From Cellulomonas sp. Leaf395 (GTDB taxonomy: Bacteria; Actinomycetota; Actinomycetes; Actinomycetales; Cellulomonadaceae): a DNA stretch of 64,000 bases. Both the position numbers and the translations under genes were made by a program. The stretch spans positions 124,001 through 188,000 of the forward strand of contig NZ_LMQI01000004.1 of assembly GCF_001424125.1 (NCBI RefSeq), read 5' to 3'. Below, piece by piece: positions 9,259 to 17,015 of the stretch. The notes below the pieces were generated by a model, which was not told the origin of the DNA, ran no database searches, and saw only the letters and a program-made list of their open reading frames with translations. Each line of letters opens with the position of its first letter. The first letter of the stretch is position 1.

Positions 9259-9666
9259 ATGGTCAGCGCAGTCCGACTCATCCGATCGTCCCAGCTCAGC
9301 GACGTCGCGCAGTACGCGTACGCGGCCACCGCCGACAAGGATTCCCGGCTCATCTTCCTCGCCGGCGCGTGCCCGCTCGAGGACGACGGGTCCACGGCGG
9401 CAGTCGGCGACTATGCCGGTCAAGCCGCCCGGTGCATCGAGACGCTCACCCTGGCGCTCGACGCCGCCGGGGCGACGATCGAGGACGTGATCAGCACACG
9501 CGTGCTCGTCGCGTCCTCGCGGCAGCCGGACCTCGTCGCCGCGTGGAACGTCGTCCGGGACGCGTTCGGCGACCACGACGTCCCGAGCACCCTGCTCGGC
9601 GTCACCGTGCTCGGCTACGCCGATCAGCTCGTCGAGATCGAGGCTGTGGCCGCCGTCGTCGACTGA
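9259..9666 (+). CDS. RidA/YjgF family protein
   Basis: A 135-residue Rid-family protein. It has LIFLAGACPLEDDG near the N-terminus, QAARCIETLTLALDAAGATIEDVISTRVLVAS in the middle and TLLGVTVLGYADQLVEIEAVAVV-like end, the trimeric chorismate-mutase-like fold of enamine/imine deaminases. The C-terminal Arg that defines the deaminating RidA group (near the VRCIA-type motif) is not obvious, so it may be a non-catalytic Rid subgroup member. Only a weak ribosome site precedes it; a CAGGAT six bases before the ATG could be a leaderless -10. Confidence 0.82.
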   Translation: MVSAVRLIRSSQLSDVAQYAYAATADKDSRLIFLAGACPLEDDGSTAAVGDYAGQAARCIETLTLALDAAGATIEDVISTRVLVASSRQPDLVAAWNVVRDAFGDHDVPSTLLGVTVLGYADQLVEIEAVAAVVD

Positions 9667-9673
9667 GCCTCGG

Positions 9674-10198
9674 TCACGCGACCGTCGGCTGGAGATCGAG
9701 CAGGTCCGCGATCTGCGAGGCCACGGCCGAGGGCGGCCGGTCGTCGTTGCTGACGACGAGGTCCTCCAGGCCGGCGGCGACGAGCAGGACGGCGAGGACG
9801 TCGGTCCGGGCCAGGTGCCAGTCCCGCTCCGGGCCCGGCGGGTGCCGGGCGACCAGGCGGGCGTGCCGGGTGGCCGTCGGTGCGTCGATCCGGACCACCC
9901 GCATGGGCTCGCCGAGCGCGTCCGCGTAGGCGTCGCGCTGCGCGGCGGTCTCGATGACGCGCGGCAGGATCAGCACCTCGAGCCCGGCATCGCGCCAGTG
10001 CTGACGCATCGCACGGAGGTGGGCGACGACCATGCGCTCGTTGAAGGGGTCGTCGGGCGGCGCGGACGTCTCGTTGGCGATGGCGTCCACGTCGAGCTCA
10101 CCGGCGGCGAGCCCGCGGACGAGCAGTGCGTCGCGCAGGGCGACCGCGAGCGTCGACTTGCCTGCACCGACGGTTCCTGAGAGCGCGATGACCTGCAT
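9674..10198 (-). CDS. P-loop kinase/ATPase of the AAA/adenylate-kinase-like group
   Basis: A 174-residue protein with an N-terminal Walker A loop in VIALSGTVGAGKSTLAVAL, a conserved DVDAIANETSAPPDDPFNERMVVAHLRAM segment and an RIDAPTATRHARLVARH segment reminiscent of lid arginines in nucleoside and small-molecule kinases. The start is placed at the ATG at 10196-10198 before MQVIALSG; in-frame ATGs at 10207 and 10219 sit in a short repeat and add non-conserved residues. It ends close to the convergent RidA gene. Substrate unknown. Confidence 0.75.
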   Translation of the reverse strand: MQVIALSGTVGAGKSTLAVALRDALLVRGLAAGELDVDAIANETSAPPDDPFNERMVVAHLRAMRQHWRDAGLEVLILPRVIETAAQRDAYADALGEPMRVVRIDAPTATRHARLVARHPPGPERDWHLARTDVLAVLLVAAGLEDLVVSNDDRPPSAVASQIADLLDLQPTVA

Positions 10199-10226
10199 GC
10201 CGCCCATCCTGCCGCCCATCCTGCCG

Positions 10227-10290
10227 TGTAAAGAACTCTTGACACGATGTCTGGTTCGTCATACCTTCGCCATGTCAATGTTTCTTTACA
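10227..10290 (+). promoter_or_regulatory. Promoter with two facing 18-bp operators
   Basis: TTGACA at 10239-10244 and TACCTT at 10262-10267 are separated by 17 bases and make a good sigma-70-type promoter for the downstream oxidoreductase. TGTAAAGAACTCTTGACA at 10227-10244 and the facing copy TGTCAATGTTTCTTTACA at 10273-10290 agree at 15 of 18 positions when one is inverted, and each is itself an imperfect palindrome. One copy covers the -35 and the other the transcription start region, 46 bases centre to centre. The binding protein is not evident. Confidence 0.65.
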
Positions 10291-10303
10291 CAGGAGACCT
10301 CCG

Positions 10304-11302
10304 ATGGGCGCCCACACCGAGACTCGCACCATGCAGGCGATCGTCCAGCGCGCGTACGGCTCGCCGGAGGTGCTCACCTACGGGACGGTCCCGAGGCCGG
10401 CACCGAAGGCCGACGAGGTGCTGATCGCCGTGCGCGCCTCGTCGCTCAACTTCGCCGACGTCGCCATGGTCACCGGCCGGCCGGCCCTGATCCGGGCCGT
10501 CTCCGGGCTGCGCAAGCCCAAGCACCCGGTGCCCGGCAAGGACGTCGCCGGTGTCGTCGAGGCGGTCGGCGCGGAGGTGACCGACCTCCGGCCCGGCGAC
10601 GAGGTGTTCGGGGAGGCCGTGGCGGGCGTGTGGGCGCAGTACGTGTGCGTCCCGGCGACGCTGGTCGCGCCCAAGCCTGCGAACCTGACCTTCGAGCAGG
10701 CCGCCACCCTCCCGCTCGCGGCGGGTACGGCGCTCGACTGCGTCGCCGGGGTCCAGCCCGGGCAGAAGGTGCTGGTCAACGGCGCGTCCGGTGGGGTCGG
10801 CTCGTTCTCGGTCCAGGTGGCCAAGGCGCTCGGCGCCGAGGTGACCGGGGTGTGCAGCGGGCGAAACGTGGAGCTGGTGCGCGGGGTCGGGGTGGATCAC
10901 GTCGTCGACTACGAGCGCTCCGACTTCACCAGCGACGGCACCCGGTACGACCTGATCATCGACCTCGTCGGCAACCGGAGCCTCGCGGCCTATCGGCGGG
11001 CGCTGGCCCCGCAGGGCACGCTCCACCTGTCCGGTGGCGGCGGAGGTCGGATCATCGGTCCGCTGGCCCGGCTCGCGCAGGCGCTCGTCGTGAACCTGTT
11101 CGTCGGGCAGCACCTGCGGCCCGTCCTGGCGACCCCGAGCCGCGGGAAGCTCGACCGGCTGCGCGAGCTCGCCGAGGCCGGTTCGCTCACCCCGGCGATC
11201 GAGCGGACCTACCCTCTGAGCGACGCTCCCGAAGCGATGCGTCGCCTTCAGGAAGAGCACGCCCGGGGCAAGACCGTCCTCACCGTCGCGCAGGAGAGCT
11301 GA
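10304..11302 (+). CDS. NAD(P)-dependent alcohol dehydrogenase/quinone oxidoreductase family
   Basis: A 332-residue medium-chain dehydrogenase/reductase without the structural zinc cysteines, as in quinone oxidoreductases (QOR). Visible are MQAIVQRAYGSPEVLTYG, the SSLNFADVAMVTGRP segment, PGKDVAGVVEAVGAEVTDL, LPLAAGTALDCV and the nucleotide-binding VNGASGGVGSFSVQVAKALGAEVTGV. AGGAG lies eight bases before the ATG. It is the first gene of an apparent operon with the membrane protein and XRE genes, driven by the promoter with paired operators at 10227-10290. Confidence 0.88.
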   Translation: MGAHTETRTMQAIVQRAYGSPEVLTYGTVPRPAPKADEVLIAVRASSLNFADVAMVTGRPALIRAVSGLRKPKHPVPGKDVAGVVEAVGAEVTDLRPGDEVFGEAVAGVWAQYVCVPATLVAPKPANLTFEQAATLPLAAGTALDCVAGVQPGQKVLVNGASGGVGSFSVQVAKALGAEVTGVCSGRNVELVRGVGVDHVVDYERSDFTSDGTRYDLIIDLVGNRSLAAYRRALAPQGTLHLSGGGGGRIIGPLARLAQALVVNLFVGQHLRPVLATPSRGKLDRLRELAEAGSLTPAIERTYPLSDAPEAMRRLQEEHARGKTVLTVAQES

Positions 11303-11730
11303 TGTCGTACGAAGAGCGGAACATCTGGGTGTTCCTCGTCGTCGCGGTGACCTTCTACACGGCGTACGTCGTGGTGGTGCTGAGCCGGGCGCGGGACGTA
11401 CCGCTGACCGAGGTGGACTACGCCGCCCCGCTGCTCTGGTCCATCGGCGGCGCGATCGTCGCGGGGATCGTCGGCAGCATCGGTGTCGGGCTGGCCAACC
11501 GGCGCGACGGCCACCTGACGGACCAGCGGGACAAGGAGATCAACCGCCTCGGCGAGCGCACAGGCAACTCGTTCGTCGTGATCGGCAGCCTCGCCGCCAT
11601 GGTCCTCGCCCTGCTGGAGGCGGACTGGTTCTGGATCGCGAACGTCGTGTACCTCTGCTTCGTCCTCTCGGCGATCCTCGGCTCCGTCACCAAGCTCGTC
11701 GCCTACCGACGGGACTTCTCCACGTGGTGA
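11302..11730 (+). CDS. Small four-helix membrane protein, unknown function
   Basis: A 142-residue integral membrane protein. Hydrophobic segments lie at about residues 8-27, 43-65, 90-107 and 112-130, with a charged cytoplasmic stretch NRRDGHLTDQRDKEINRLGERTGN between the second and third. Its ATG overlaps the stop of the preceding oxidoreductase (TGATG arrangement) and its end overlaps the downstream XRE regulator, so this is a membrane-protein/XRE pair like those seen in many actinobacteria and firmicutes. I do not know its role. Confidence 0.8.
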   Translation: MSYEERNIWVFLVVAVTFYTAYVVVVLSRARDVPLTEVDYAAPLLWSIGGAIVAGIVGSIGVGLANRRDGHLTDQRDKEINRLGERTGNSFVVIGSLAAMVLALLEADWFWIANVVYLCFVLSAILGSVTKLVAYRRDFSTW

Positions 11731-11939
11731 AGCCCACGCAGGTCACCAACTCCATCCGCACTCTCCGGTTCACCCACGACGAGATGACGCAGGCCGAGCT
11801 CGCGCAGCGCATCGGCGTCACCCGTCAGACGGTCATCGCGATCGAGCAGGGGCGCTACTCCCCGTCGCTCGAGATGGCCTTCCAGATCGCCCGCGTGTTC
11901 GACGTCCCGCTCGACGACGTCTTCCAGTACCCGGGCTGA
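11724..11939 (+). CDS. Small XRE family HTH regulator
   Basis: A 71-residue protein that is essentially one helix-turn-helix domain: MTQAELAQRIGVTRQTVIAIEQG followed by RYSPSLEMAFQIARVFDVPLDDVFQYPG, matching the YozG-like short XRE proteins. Its GTG start lies inside the last codons of the upstream membrane protein gene, overlapping by seven bases. In similar pairs the regulator controls the operon and may respond through the membrane partner; here that is inference. Confidence 0.88.
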   Translation: MVKPTQVTNSIRTLRFTHDEMTQAELAQRIGVTRQTVIAIEQGRYSPSLEMAFQIARVFDVPLDDVFQYPG

Positions 11940-12005
11940 TCGCACAGCACGCCGCACGGGGCCGCGAGGTCTCGCGATCCGTCATGCCCTCGAGAGGACT
12001 GTCCG

Positions 12006-12668
12006 ATGAACGCACGCCTGGCTGGACTGCTGTACCTCGTCGTCGCCGTCTGCGGTGGCTTCGCCGAGCTGTTCGCACGGTCGACGGTGAAGGCGTCCGA
12101 CGACGTCGCCGAAGCCCTCCGCGACGGTGCGGAGCTCATGACGGTCGCGTTCGCCGCCGACCTCGTCGCCTACACGTGCTTCCTGCTCGTCGGCATCGCC
12201 CTCTACGCGCTGCTCAAGGACGTGCACCGCCCCGCCGCGGTCGCGATGCTCACCATGAACGCGGTCAGCGTGGCGATCCAGAGCCTCAACCTGGTCAACC
12301 ACGCAGGCGCCGGGCTCGCGGCACAGCGGGGGGCCGACGAGCTCGCCGTGCTGTTCCTCGACCTGCACGGCGTCGGGTACCTGGTCGCGCAGGTCTTCTT
12401 CGGCGGGTGGCTGATCCCGCTCGGCTACCTGGTGGTCCGGTCGGGCATGATGCCGCGCGTGCTCGGGTACGCGCTCGTGGTCGGTGGCGTCGGGTACCTG
12501 CTCGGCCTCGTCGTCGAGCTCACTGCCTCCTCCGCGGACGCCGCCGCCCTGGTTCTGGGCCTGCTGGGCGGGGTCTCCGAGATCGCGTTACTGCTGTGGC
12601 TCCTGGTCAAGGGGGTGCGCGCGCCCGTCCGCGAGGAGGTCGCACCGGCGTTCGCCGTGGCCCGATGA
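12006..12668 (+). CDS. DUF4386 domain membrane protein
   Basis: A 220-residue protein with about six membrane segments. The N-terminal RLAGLLYLVVAVCGGFAELFAR and the later VFFGGWLIPLGYLVVRSGMMPRVLGYALVVGGVGYLL are the hallmarks of DUF4386, a family of unknown function widespread in actinobacteria. GAGAGGA lies a few bases before the ATG. It ends in front of a strong hairpin shared with the convergent ABC transporter operon. Confidence 0.87.
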   Translation: MNARLAGLLYLVVAVCGGFAELFARSTVKASDDVAEALRDGAELMTVAFAADLVAYTCFLLVGIALYALLKDVHRPAAVAMLTMNAVSVAIQSLNLVNHAGAGLAAQRGADELAVLFLDLHGVGYLVAQVFFGGWLIPLGYLVVRSGMMPRVLGYALVVGGVGYLLGLVVELTASSADAAALVLGLLGGVSEIALLLWLLVKGVRAPVREEVAPAFAVAR

Positions 12669-12673
12669 CACGG

Positions 12674-12705
12674 CTCGACCGCCCACGGGCTCGTGGGCGG
12701 TCGAG
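12674..12705. terminator. Bidirectional terminator hairpin
   Basis: CTCGACCGCCCAC at 12674-12686 pairs perfectly with GTGGGCGGTCGAG at 12693-12705 around a six-base loop, between the convergent DUF4386 and ABC permease genes. Confidence 0.8.
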
Positions 12706-12716
12706 TGGGCTGGCGC

Positions 12717-13481
12717 TCAGCTGATCTTGCGGCGGTACGTGCGCATCGCGAAGACGTAGGCGACGACGAGGATGCCGACGCACCAGGCCAACGCCACCCA
12801 GATGTCGTTGCCCACCGGCTGCCCGGCGAACAGGTCCTGGATCGTGTTGACGATCGAGGTGACCGGCTGGTTCTCCGCGAACCAGCGCACCGGACCCGAC
12901 ATGGTCTCGGTGGGGACGAAGGCCGAGCTGATGAACGGCAGGAAGATCAGCGGGTAGGAGAACCCCGCGGCGCCGTCGACGGACTTCGCCGAGAGGCCGG
13001 CGATGACGGCGACCCAGGTGAGGGCCAGGGTGAACAGGGTCAGGATCCCGGCGACGGCGAGCCACGCCCCGATCCCGGCCGAGGTGCGGAACCCCATGAG
13101 CAGGCCCACCGCCACGATGATCACGATCGTGATCCCGTTGGACGCCAGCGAGGTGAGCACGTGCGCCCACAGCACGGACGGCCGGGAGATCGGCATCGAG
13201 TGGAACCGCTCGAAGATGCCGCTCTGCAGGTCGGTGAACAGCCGGACGGCCGTGTAGGCGATGCCCGACGCGATCGCGATCAGCAGGATGCCCGGCAGCA
13301 GGTAGTTGACGTAGTTGTCGGTGCCTGCCTGGATCGCGCCGCCGAACACGTAGACGAACAGCAGCATGAGGGCGATCGGCGTGACCGCGGTCGTGATGAT
13401 CGTGTCCGCGCTGCGGGTGATGTGACGCAGCGAGCGACCGGTCAGATCGGCGGTGTCGCTGACGAAGTGGGTGGTGGTCAT
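12717..13481 (-). CDS. ABC-2 type transporter permease (DrrB-like)
   Basis: A 254-residue permease with six membrane segments. The N-terminal TGRSLRHITRSADTIITTAVTPIALMLLFVYVFGGAI and the LQSGIFERFHSMPISR motif between helices are typical of DrrB/daunorubicin-type ABC-2 permeases. It would form the membrane pore for the ATPase encoded immediately upstream, whose stop overlaps its ATG by four bases (ATGA). Confidence 0.92.
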   Translation of the reverse strand: MTTTHFVSDTADLTGRSLRHITRSADTIITTAVTPIALMLLFVYVFGGAIQAGTDNYVNYLLPGILLIAIASGIAYTAVRLFTDLQSGIFERFHSMPISRPSVLWAHVLTSLASNGITIVIIVAVGLLMGFRTSAGIGAWLAVAGILTLFTLALTWVAVIAGLSAKSVDGAAGFSYPLIFLPFISSAFVPTETMSGPVRWFAENQPVTSIVNTIQDLFAGQPVGNDIWVALAWCVGILVVAYVFAMRTYRRKIS

Positions 13482-14269
13482 GACAGGTCCTCGCTCAGCT
13501 CGTTGGTGCTTCCGGTGCCGACGAGCGCGAGGAAGATCTCCTCCAGCGTCGGCTGCTTCTCGACGTACTCGACGGTCGCCGGGGGGAGCAGCTTCTTGAG
13601 CTCCCCGAGGGTGCCGTTGGCGATGATGCGGCCGTGGTGCAGGATCGCGATCCGGTCGGCCAGCTGCTCGGCCTCGTCCAGGTACTGCGTGGTGAGCAGG
13701 ACGGTCGTCCCCTGTGCAGCCAGCTCCTTGATGACCTGCCACACCTCGAGGCGCGCCTCGGGGTCGAGGCCGGTGGTCGGTTCGTCGAGGAAGAGCACCT
13801 TCGGCTGCCCGATGAGGCTCATCGCGATGTCGAGCCGACGACGCATGCCACCGGAGTACGTCGCCACCTTGCGCGAGCCCGCCTCGGTGAGGCTGAAGCG
13901 CGCGAGGAGGTCGTCGGCGATCTGGTCGGTGTTCTTCAGGTGCCTCAGCCTGGCCACCAGCACGAGGTTCTCCTTGCCGGAGAGGATCTCGTCGACCGCG
14001 GCGAACTGCCCGGTCAGGCTGATGGACTCCCGGACCTGGAACGCGGCGGTCGCGACGTCGGACCCGGCGACGATGGCCGTGCCGGCGTCCTGCTTGAGCA
14101 GTGTCGACAGGATCCGGATCATCGTGGTCTTGCCGGCCCCGTTCGAGCCGAGGAGGGCGAAGATGCTGCCCGGTGCGACCTCGAAGTCGACGCCGCGCAG
14201 GACGTGCAGCTCCTTGTAGGACTTCTCGATGCCCTGCACGCGGATGGCAGGTGCGGTGATGGTTGACAT
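13478..14269 (-). CDS. ABC transporter ATP-binding protein (DrrA-like)
   Basis: A 263-residue ABC ATPase: Walker A GSNGAGKTT, signature YSGGMRRRLDIAMSLIG, Walker B VLFLDEPTTGLD, and the DrrA-type C-terminal tail PPATVEYVEKQPTLEEIFLALVG. The segment SLTGQFAAVDEILSGKENL after Walker A is typical of the drug-resistance subfamily. With the downstream permease it should export a hydrophobic compound; substrate unknown. It lies 23 bases after the DUF4097 gene, which may share the transcript. Confidence 0.93.
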   Translation of the reverse strand: MSTITAPAIRVQGIEKSYKELHVLRGVDFEVAPGSIFALLGSNGAGKTTMIRILSTLLKQDAGTAIVAGSDVATAAFQVRESISLTGQFAAVDEILSGKENLVLVARLRHLKNTDQIADDLLARFSLTEAGSRKVATYSGGMRRRLDIAMSLIGQPKVLFLDEPTTGLDPEARLEVWQVIKELAAQGTTVLLTTQYLDEAEQLADRIAILHHGRIIANGTLGELKKLLPPATVEYVEKQPTLEEIFLALVGTGSTNELSEDLS

Positions 14270-14292
14270 GGTCGTGCTCCTCTTCTCGGCTC

Positions 14293-15138
14293 TCACCGAG
14301 CGCGCTGGACGGTGATGTTGCCCGACTGGGTGCGGGCGCGGACGGCCACGGACTGCTCGGACTCGTCGGGGGCGCGGTCGCCCTCGAGCTGGTTGCGGAC
14401 GTGGCCGCTCCTCGAGGACAGGTCGAGCCAGGCGGGAACGCCGTCCCGCACGCCGAGGGTGATCTGGCCGTAGCCGCTCTCGACCTGGATGGAGCCGCTC
14501 GAGATCTCGTGCAGCTGGATGCTGCCGTAGGAGGTCTTCGTCGTGACCGAGCCGAGGGCCCTCGTGATCTCCAGGTCGCCGTAGGAGAGCCTGGCGTCGA
14601 GGTCGCCGCCGGACTCCCCGACCTGGACGGACCCGTGCGACGCCTTGAGGACCGCGTCGCCGGTGACCGTGCCGACCCGGATCTGCCCGTGGTCGGCGGT
14701 GATCTCCAGGGAGCCGTCCACCGTGCCGACGGTCGCGTTGCCGTGTCCGGCGCGCAGCCACAGGTCGCCGGTCGAGTCGACGTCGACGGGGCCCATCGCG
14801 CACTTGATGCGGGTGGCGCCGAGCCGTCCGACGGTGTGCACACCGCCGAGCGAGCCGTCGGCGGTGAGCCTCGAGCCGGCCGGCAGCTCGACGCGCACGT
14901 CGACGGACTCGGTCGGGCCGATGATGCTGAAGCGGGGCTTCGGGCCCGTGACGGTGAGGCGCTGGCCGTCGAACTCGACCTTCGTCTCCTCCGCGCCCCG
15001 GCGGTCGACCGCCTTCGCCGGGTTGGTCGGCGACACGGTCACGACGGTGTCGGTGCGGTCGCCGGCGACGACCTCGATCTCGCCCACCGGCAGGTGGATG
15101 GCGAGGTCGATCGGGGTGGGCGTGGGGTACGTGGGCAT
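14293..15138 (-). CDS. DUF4097 family beta-strand repeat (adhesin-like) protein
   Basis: A 281-residue protein made of short repeating strands: successive units such as DGSLEITADHGQIRVGTV, DAVLKASHGSVQVGES and DLDARLSYGDLEITRALG form a regular right-handed beta-helix pattern, as in DUF4097/DUF4098 proteins. There is no signal peptide or membrane anchor, so it is probably cytoplasmic. Members often sit beside ABC exporters or phage-shock-type genes, as here. Its exact role is unknown. Confidence 0.85.
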   Translation of the reverse strand: MPTYPTPTPIDLAIHLPVGEIEVVAGDRTDTVVTVSPTNPAKAVDRRGAEETKVEFDGQRLTVTGPKPRFSIIGPTESVDVRVELPAGSRLTADGSLGGVHTVGRLGATRIKCAMGPVDVDSTGDLWLRAGHGNATVGTVDGSLEITADHGQIRVGTVTGDAVLKASHGSVQVGESGGDLDARLSYGDLEITRALGSVTTKTSYGSIQLHEISSGSIQVESGYGQITLGVRDGVPAWLDLSSRSGHVRNQLEGDRAPDESEQSVAVRARTQSGNITVQRAR

Positions 15139-15219
15139 GCTGACGCCTGCCTTCCTTCTGGGTGTGTTCGTCCGGCCCCGCGGGTCCGCGTGGCTGGTGG
15201 GTGTGCTCGGGTGGGCGGG

Positions 15220-15708
15220 TTAGCGCGCCCAGCCGGCGAAGCTGTCGCCGGTGCGCAGCGTGCGCTGTGCGGATCGTCGTTGCTTGGGCTGGAGTGCGGC
15301 GGCGACCGCCCGCACCAGCCACGTGTTGACGGACAGTCCGTCCGCGATGGCGGCCTCGTCGACCTTCGCCTTGAGGGCGTCCGGCAGGCGGAGCGTGGTG
15401 CGCGAGGTGCTGACGTCGTCGAAGTCCACCGAGGTGGCGGGCTCGTCGTCGCTGTCGGACTCGGTGCTCGCCTGGGAGACGACGAACTCGATCTCACGGC
15501 CGCGCAGTCGCAGGTCGACCGAGCCGGGTGCCAGGTCGCGGGTGATCTCCCCGGCTGCGGCCGAGAGGACGTCGAGCAGCACGAGTCGCGCCGCGGAGTC
15601 GAGGCCGGCGACGAGCCGTTCGGCGACGGCGCGGGTGTCGTCGGTGCCGTTCTCCGCGGATTCCAGCAGCTGACGCTGCAGGTCGTTGACGTACTGTCCC
15701 AGGTCCAT
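15220..15708 (-). CDS. Ribbon-helix-helix (Arc/HicB-type) regulator with long N-terminal domain
   Basis: A 162-residue protein whose C-terminal part, about residues 105-140, reads TTLRLPDALKAKVDEAA then IADGLSVNTWLVRAVAAAL, a ribbon-helix-helix DNA-binding motif. The first 100 residues form an acidic, helical region of unknown function. It is upstream of the DUF4097 and DrrAB-like genes on the same strand and is probably their regulator. The ATG sits six bases from a CATGCT -10 element, suggesting a leaderless mRNA, and the promoter carries a 19-bp palindrome and spaced direct repeats that fit binding by this class of protein. Confidence 0.8.
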   Translation of the reverse strand: MDLGQYVNDLQRQLLESAENGTDDTRAVAERLVAGLDSAARLVLLDVLSAAAGEITRDLAPGSVDLRLRGREIEFVVSQASTESDSDDEPATSVDFDDVSTSRTTLRLPDALKAKVDEAAIADGLSVNTWLVRAVAAALQPKQRRSAQRTLRTGDSFAGWAR

Positions 15709-15714
15709 GGCACC

Positions 15715-15780
15715 AGCATGACACCACTGTGGTGTCAGGTCAAGTAATTGTGGTGTCAGATTCGCGCAAAGTGGTGTCAG
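15715..15780 (-). promoter_or_regulatory. Promoter embedded in an operator array for the RHH regulator
   Basis: On the minus strand TTGACC (15738-15743) and CATGCT (15715-15720) are 17 bases apart and the ATG follows six bases later. The 17-base spacer is almost entirely the perfect palindrome TGACACCACTGTGGTGTCA (15719-15737). Reading on the plus strand, the element GTGGTGTCAG recurs at 15729, 15750 and 15771, exactly 21 bases apart, two helical turns. This is the arrangement expected for cooperative ribbon-helix-helix binding and autoregulation. The 180 or so bases from here to the next gene show nothing I can name. Confidence 0.65.
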
Positions 15781-15966
15781 GCACCGGAAGCGCAGGTCAG
15801 ACGGGCGTGGTCGACCACCGGCTGCTCGCCGTCGGCAGCGAGGGCGTGGTCGCGTTCGGGACGGGTCGAGGCTGGGCCACCGCTCAGGACGGCCAGGTCG
15901 TCGCGTGCCGCGAGGTTGGTGCAGCGACGGCCCGACATCTCGGACCTGACGTGATGGGATGTGAGG

Positions 15967-16938
15967 ATGAAGCAGCCCGTCTACGCACCGGGTCAGCCCG
16001 GATGGATCCGCGATCTCGGTCGCACAGGCCTGCAGGTCTCGGCCGTCTGTCTCGGCGGTGGACCGCTCGGCAGCATGCCCGCGCTCTTCGGTCGCGACGT
16101 CTCCGCCGACGAGGGCGTCGCCACGGTCCTTGCCGCACTCGACAGCCCGATCCGGTTCATCGACACGTCCAACGGCTACAGCGACGGTGAGAGCGAGCGT
16201 CGCATCGGCGCCGCGCTCGTGGAGGCGGGCGGGGTGCCCGAGGGCGTCGTCATCGCGACGAAGGTCGACCCGGCGGGACGCGACTACTCCGCCGACCGCG
16301 TGCGCGCGTCCGTCGCGGAGAGTCGCGAGCGCCTCGGCATGGACCACCTGCCCCTGGTGCACCTGCACGACCCGGAGTCGTTCGACTTCGAGGAGATGTC
16401 CGCGCCGGGCGGCCCGGTCGAGGCGCTCGTCCGGTTGAAGGAGGAAGGGCAGGTCGGCGCGATCGGCCTGGCCGGCGGGCGGGTGCAGGAGATCGCGAAG
16501 TACCTGGACCTGGGCGTCTTCGACGTCCTGCTCGTGCACAACCGCTGGACGCTCGTGGACCGCACCGCGGGCCCGCTCCTGGAGGAGGCCGTCCGGCAGG
16601 ACATGGGGATCCTCAACGCCGCGGTCTACGGCGGCGGGATCCTGGCGTTCCAGTCCGGCGGGCCGACGAGCTACGGCTACCGACCGGCACCGCCCGAGAC
16701 GCTCCAGGCGGTCGAGGCGATGCGTCGGGTGTGCTCCGACTTCCACACCGACCTCGGCTCCGCGGCGCTGCAGTTCTCGCTGCGGGACGAGCGGATCGCA
16801 TCGACTGTCGTCGGCATGAGCCGCCCAGGCCGCGTCGCCCGCACGCTCGACCTGGCCTCGGAACCGCTGCCGGACGCCCTGTGGCCGGCCCTGGAGGCGC
16901 TCGTCCCACCGCCGCACGTCTGGCTCGACGCCGACTGA
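15967..16938 (+). CDS. Aldo/keto reductase (L-fucose/D-threo-aldose dehydrogenase type)
   Basis: A 323-residue aldo/keto reductase: RDLGRTGLQVSAVCLGGGPLG at the start, the catalytic Asp and Tyr in FIDTSNGYSDGESE, the Lys in ATKVDP, the His in LVHLHDPES. The pattern and the LHDPE motif fit the D-threo-aldose 1-dehydrogenase/fucose dehydrogenase group. GGGA seven bases before the ATG at 15967 supports this start; a GTG two codons earlier is possible. It probably oxidises a sugar in the cytoplasm and is not obviously linked to its neighbours. Confidence 0.87.
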   Translation: MKQPVYAPGQPGWIRDLGRTGLQVSAVCLGGGPLGSMPALFGRDVSADEGVATVLAALDSPIRFIDTSNGYSDGESERRIGAALVEAGGVPEGVVIATKVDPAGRDYSADRVRASVAESRERLGMDHLPLVHLHDPESFDFEEMSAPGGPVEALVRLKEEGQVGAIGLAGGRVQEIAKYLDLGVFDVLLVHNRWTLVDRTAGPLLEEAVRQDMGILNAAVYGGGILAFQSGGPTSYGYRPAPPETLQAVEAMRRVCSDFHTDLGSAALQFSLRDERIASTVVGMSRPGRVARTLDLASEPLPDALWPALEALVPPPHVWLDAD

Positions 16939-17003
16939 CGTCCCGGGTGTCGCGGCACCCCGACCGCGGAGCCCTCGGTCGGCGCGCTCGGCCGCTGCCG
17001 GGA

Positions 17004-17009
17004 TAGCGT
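17004..17009 (+). promoter_or_regulatory. -10 element of a probable leaderless promoter
   Basis: TAGCGT ends six bases before the ATG of the epimerase gene and no Shine-Dalgarno sequence lies between, which fits transcription starting at the start codon. Confidence 0.45.
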
Positions 17010-17015
17010 CGTGGG

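Noticed and set aside
15748-15954. 68-codon plus-strand frame between the RHH gene and the aldo/keto reductase
   Set aside because: No ribosome site or leaderless -10, begins inside the operator array and shows no protein-like pattern.
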